Position numbers and translations under genes: made by a program | In this document: one piece after another, positions 61,468 through 64,000 of the stretch | How the letters are laid out: every line of letters starts with the position of its first letter | Numbering within the stretch: position 1 is the stretch's first letter | The notes under the pieces: generated by a model | The model's input: the letters and a program-made list of their open reading frames with translations, nothing else | The model's database searches: none | Told to the model about the DNA's origin: nothing | Source: JBLZUR01 sp048565625 | GTDB lineage: Bacteria; Pseudomonadota; Alphaproteobacteria; Sphingomonadales; Sphingomonadaceae | Assembly (NCBI RefSeq): GCF_048565625.1 | Contig: NZ_JBLZUR010000002.1 | Span: 992,001 to 1,056,000 of the forward strand | Length of the DNA: 64,000 nt | Direction: 5' to 3'

Positions 61468-62031
61468 GATTGCCAATGTGTTCGAAGTTCACGTGAGCGC
61501 TGACCAACCCGACCGTCATGCAGGCGAACCCGGCGGCGGATAGCATCCTTAAGCAGATGCTCTCCCGCAATCGCGCTGGAGATCGGCCCGGCGGCGGTGA
61601 ACGGCGGCGGGACCGGCGCGCGAAGGCCGACATCAACAACGTGTCGGATCCACAGAGCTTCCTCTTTCCTCCAAGGGCGTCGAGGCGGCGGCGGGCGGCG
61701 AAGGATGCGGCAGGGCTCCCGCTTGCATTGATGTCGTGTCGCACGGCGAGCGCCGGTTCGTCTCCAGTCATGAAGTCGGCCGCCAACAAGCACGGCATGG
61801 TCTACGACGACGGGTCCGACATTTCGACATTCTCGTGAACCCAATGCGGAGACGGCCGCTAGCAAGGGCAAAATCTTCATTCGCGAGATGGCGACGGTGC
61901 GCTTCGGCGTGTGCCGTCCGGCCAGCTTCGTCCGGGCAACCGGCGTGGCGGCCGCCTTTCGTGACCCGCCCACCCCTTCGCCGGAGTCGTTCTGCGAACC
62001 CTTTGGAAAAGAAGGCGAGAAATGCAGAAGA
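61468..62031. other. Region between dxs and the att site, no gene recognised
   Basis: Several overlapping frames on both strands are Arg/Ala/Ser-rich and do not match any family I recognise. The minus-strand frame 61307-61798 overlaps dxs and is not supported. The region may hold decayed sequence from an earlier insertion at the same tRNA site. Confidence 0.4.
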
Positions 62032-62077
62032 TGGCGCACCCGAAGGGATTCGAACCCCTGGCCTCTGCCTTCGGAGG
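62032..62077 (-). repeat. 3' fragment of tRNA-Arg (CCG): attachment site of the integrative element
   Basis: On the minus strand the sequence reads from the anticodon loop CTCCGAA through the stem GGCAG, the T-arm with GGGGTTCGAATCCC, to the acceptor end and CCA (62032-62034). The 5' half is absent: the bases beyond 62077 no longer pair with the anticodon stem. This is what remains at one junction when an element inserts in a tRNA 3' end. The integrase starts 180 bases to the right, so this is the left att site and the intact tRNA-Arg should lie beyond the right edge. Confidence 0.8.
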
Positions 62078-62256
62078 GAATATCGCTAGCTCCGCCAAAA
62101 AGCGCAAGGAGCCGCCGATGTCCGACTATCATACTGTAAACACTAAAGAATTTGCATTCTTTCTCCGCCGAACTTACTCTTCTGTCCGCCACAGTTTTCG
62201 CCCAAGTGCTTACGTGGTGCTTACGCGAGAGGAAGCTGTAGGGTCGGAGGAAGCCC

Positions 62257-63618
62257 ATGTCTAAGCTCACAAAACGCGTCGTCGACGCCGCCGAAAGTCG
62301 CGCAAAAGATTACGTCATATGGGACGACGAACTGCCCGGCTTCGGCCTCCGCGTGTTCGCGTCCGGCAAGCGCAGCTACGTGATCCAGTATCGGCTCGGC
62401 AAGCGGTCGCGCCGCTTCACAATCGGATTGCACGGCGTCTGGACGCCTGAGCGCGCGCGCCAGGAGGCGAAGGTGCAGCTGGGACGGATCGCGCAGGGCG
62501 AAGATCTGGCAGAGGAGAAGCAGCTCGACAGCAAGGCGATCACCGTCAAGGAGCTGTGTGACCTCTACGTTGCCGATCTGAAAGCCGGCCTCATCCTCGG
62601 CAAGGGAGGCCGCCCCAAGAAAGCCAGCACCATCCTCTCCGACACGGGCCGCATCGAGCGTCACATCATTCCCTTGCTTGGTACGCGTAGGGTCAAGGAT
62701 TTGGTGAAGGCGGATATCACGAAGGCCCTGAAGGACATCATGGCCGGCAAGACTCGTTGCAGCGTCAAGACGAAGAAGCTTCGCGGCCGTGCTATCGTGC
62801 GTGGTGGAGCGGGCACGGCGACGCGCACCATCGGGCTCTTTGGCGGAATACTGACCTACGCGGTCGAGGCTGGCATTATCGATCTGAATCCGGCGCATGG
62901 TGTCAGGCGGCCGAAGGACAACGTCCGGGCGCGGCGTCTGACCGAGGCAGAGTATCGGCTGCTCGGCGAGATATTGGATAAGGCGGCCAAGACAGAGAAA
63001 TACGAGCTATCAGTTGAGATCATACGCCAGCTCGCGCTCACAGGATGCCGGCGGACTGAGATGGTGACGCTCGCCTGGGCGGAGGCGGACACGAGCGCGA
63101 GTTGCTTGCGTCTGGTCGACAGTAAGGAAGGAAGCTCCATCCGCCCCATCGGACTCCCTGTTGTCGAGTATCTCGAAGCAAGTCGGAAAGCTCGCACAGG
63201 CACGTACGTGTTTCCCGGACACGGAGACGACAACGCGTTCGGAAGCCTTCCGAACCATTGGGAGCAGATATTCAGAGATACGCCGCTGGCCGACATCACG
63301 CCCCATGTCCTCCGGCACAGCTTTGCCAGCATCGCAAACGATCTCGGCTTCACAGAGGTGACGATCGCTGCTCTCGTTGGCCACTCAAAGGGCTCAGTCA
63401 CCAGCAACTACATACACACGCTCGATACAGCGCTTATCATGGCCGCCGACACGATCGCCGGTTACATCCAGGGCTTGCTCGACGGCATCGAGTTCAAGCA
63501 AACGGCCTACGCCGTGGACCGCGACTCTCGCCGCGCCGCGCTCGCTCGCTTCCTTCAACAAGCCTCGGCGCCGGATGCCGCTGAGGCGGCAAGCGAGCAA
63601 CAACGCGCCGCTGCATAG
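62257..63618 (+). CDS. Tyrosine site-specific integrase (P4-type, DUF4102 N-terminal domain)
   Basis: 453 residues. The N-terminal arm-binding domain has LPGFGLRVFASGKRSYVIQYRLG and GKRSRRFTIG. The catalytic domain has LALTGCRRTEM (first Arg), DITPHVLRHSFASIANDLG (HxLR), LVGHSKGSVTSNYIH with the nucleophile Tyr. All key residues are present, so it should be active. It lies immediately beside the tRNA-Arg fragment, the usual position for the integrase of genomic islands. The element it belongs to extends past the right edge. Confidence 0.94.
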   Translation: MSKLTKRVVDAAESRAKDYVIWDDELPGFGLRVFASGKRSYVIQYRLGKRSRRFTIGLHGVWTPERARQEAKVQLGRIAQGEDLAEEKQLDSKAITVKELCDLYVADLKAGLILGKGGRPKKASTILSDTGRIERHIIPLLGTRRVKDLVKADITKALKDIMAGKTRCSVKTKKLRGRAIVRGGAGTATRTIGLFGGILTYAVEAGIIDLNPAHGVRRPKDNVRARRLTEAEYRLLGEILDKAAKTEKYELSVEIIRQLALTGCRRTEMVTLAWAEADTSASCLRLVDSKEGSSIRPIGLPVVEYLEASRKARTGTYVFPGHGDDNAFGSLPNHWEQIFRDTPLADITPHVLRHSFASIANDLGFTEVTIAALVGHSKGSVTSNYIHTLDTALIMAADTIAGYIQGLLDGIEFKQTAYAVDRDSRRAALARFLQQASAPDAAEAASEQQRAAA

Positions 63619-63665
63619 CAGACAAGTTAGCGGCGCTCCCAACCTAGGCACGCCGCTACCTGCAA

Positions 63666-63693
63666 GTCAGAAAAACATGCCCTATTTTCTGAC
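63666..63693. promoter_or_regulatory. Inverted repeat GTCAGAAAA-N10-TTTTCTGAC at the antitoxin promoter
   Basis: A perfect 9-bp inverted repeat (63666-63674 and 63685-63693) directly before the ATG of the AbiEi-like gene. AbiEi antitoxins bind such repeats to repress their own operon, so this is a likely autoregulatory operator. Confidence 0.65.
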
Positions 63694-63695
63694 AT

Positions 63696-64000
63696 ATGAA
63701 GAGGGTAAGCGCCTCCGTTCCGGATCGGGTTATGAAACGCGTTCGCGCCAGCGGACGCGGCAGTGTCTTCACGCCCAGCGACTTCCTCTCTGTCGCCCCT
63801 CGCTCCTCGGTCGATCAGGCCCTTTCGCGGTTGGTAAAGGGCGGACAGCTCCGTCGGCTTGCGCGCGGGCTCTACGACTTTCCAAAGCTGCATCCGAAGC
63901 TCGGGCCACTGTCGCCTGCGCCGGACGATGTCGCACATGCGCTTGCTAGGGAGACCGGCTCCAAAGTTCAGATCGCCGGCGCGCGGGCAGCAAACGCGCT
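63696..64000 (+). CDS. AbiEi-like (DUF6088) antitoxin, N-terminal part
   Basis: The frame starts at the ATG at 63696 and is open at the window edge, giving about 101 residues. The winged-helix part reads GSVFTPSDFLSVAPRSSVDQALSRLVKGG followed by LRRLARGLYDF, then VAHALARETG and IAGARAANAL. This is the DUF6088/AbiEi pattern of type IV antitoxins, which repress their operon and neutralise the nucleotidyltransferase AbiEii. The toxin gene should follow outside the window. Confidence 0.78.
   Translation, partial: MKRVSASVPDRVMKRVRASGRGSVFTPSDFLSVAPRSSVDQALSRLVKGGQLRRLARGLYDFPKLHPKLGPLSPAPDDVAHALARETGSKVQIAGARAANA

Noticed and set aside
59830..61476. Leftward frame of 548 codons over dxs
   Set aside because: Antisense to a complete, conserved dxs gene.
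62022..62264. Short rightward frame across the tRNA-Arg fragment
   Set aside because: It is the well-known false frame created by tRNA 3' ends (GFEPLASAF-type) and not a gene.

Overview
The window looks like a GC-rich sphingomonad chromosome (Sphingomonas/Sphingobium/Novosphingobium type). The evidence is a hisB-hisH-hisA-hisF-hisE operon next to sspB, dxs next to a Fur-type regulator, ctaA, the small hairpin repeats common between sphingomonad genes, and two large TonB-dependent receptors inside catabolic clusters. The species cannot be fixed from the sequence alone.

Bases 1-16500 form an accessory catabolic/uptake region. It holds a partial medium-chain dehydrogenase, a TetR regulator, norE/norF-like oxidase subunits with a membrane protein, and a double-HTH TetR regulator. 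This regulator is divergent from a module of two DUF7064/7065 (CrtC-like) proteins, a TonB receptor, an aminoglycoside-phosphotransferase-fold kinase and a small partner. An EthD-like protein, a decayed HSD10-like short-chain dehydrogenase, and a MerR regulator divergent from a CYP101-like P450 and a zinc alcohol dehydrogenase follow.

Bases 15400-30441 form a flavin-centred catabolic regulon: ribBA-DUF2889, a TetR regulator, an acyl-CoA synthetase, two luciferase-like monooxygenases, a frameshifted SDR, a carboxymuconolactone-decarboxylase-like protein, a second TonB receptor, SnoaL-like proteins, two crotonases, dodecin and a flavin reductase. An 18-bp palindrome, GTCAAC-N6-GTTGAC, lies in front of every major transcription unit here. 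It is the best candidate for the operator of the TetR protein encoded at 17425.

Bases 30600-48640 form a conflict/mobile island. Its core is a divergent locus. The leftward arm carries a ThsB-like TIR protein, a Nmad2 protein (broken by an amber codon), a thymidylate-synthase-family protein fused to a DUF1599/Nmad1 domain (frameshifted), a TylF-like methyltransferase and a 5-hmdU-kinase-helical/aGPT-pyrophosphorylase-like protein. The rightward arm carries a membrane patatin, a nucleoside-deoxyribosyltransferase-like protein and a second ThsB-like TIR protein. This joins DNA-base hypermodification enzymes to TIR and phospholipase effectors and is the most interesting part of the window. A DUF6932 gene (broken by an ochre codon) with its partner, DUF2256, DUF1810, an orphan HsdR-N nuclease-like protein, an IS110 transposase and a DUF3489-DUF2924-serine recombinase module follow, ending beside tRNA-Thr.

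Bases 48640-61467 are core chromosome: GPx, sspB, the his operon, a HIT protein, an esterase, an APC permease, ctaA, a TIGR00266 protein, a Fur-family regulator and dxs. From 62032 a new integrative element begins at a tRNA-Arg(CCG) 3' fragment, with a tyrosine integrase and the start of an AbiE-like antitoxin gene, and runs off the right edge. Several genes carry single-base frameshifts or nonsense codons. Because there are several, assembly or sequencing error must be excluded before calling them real decay.
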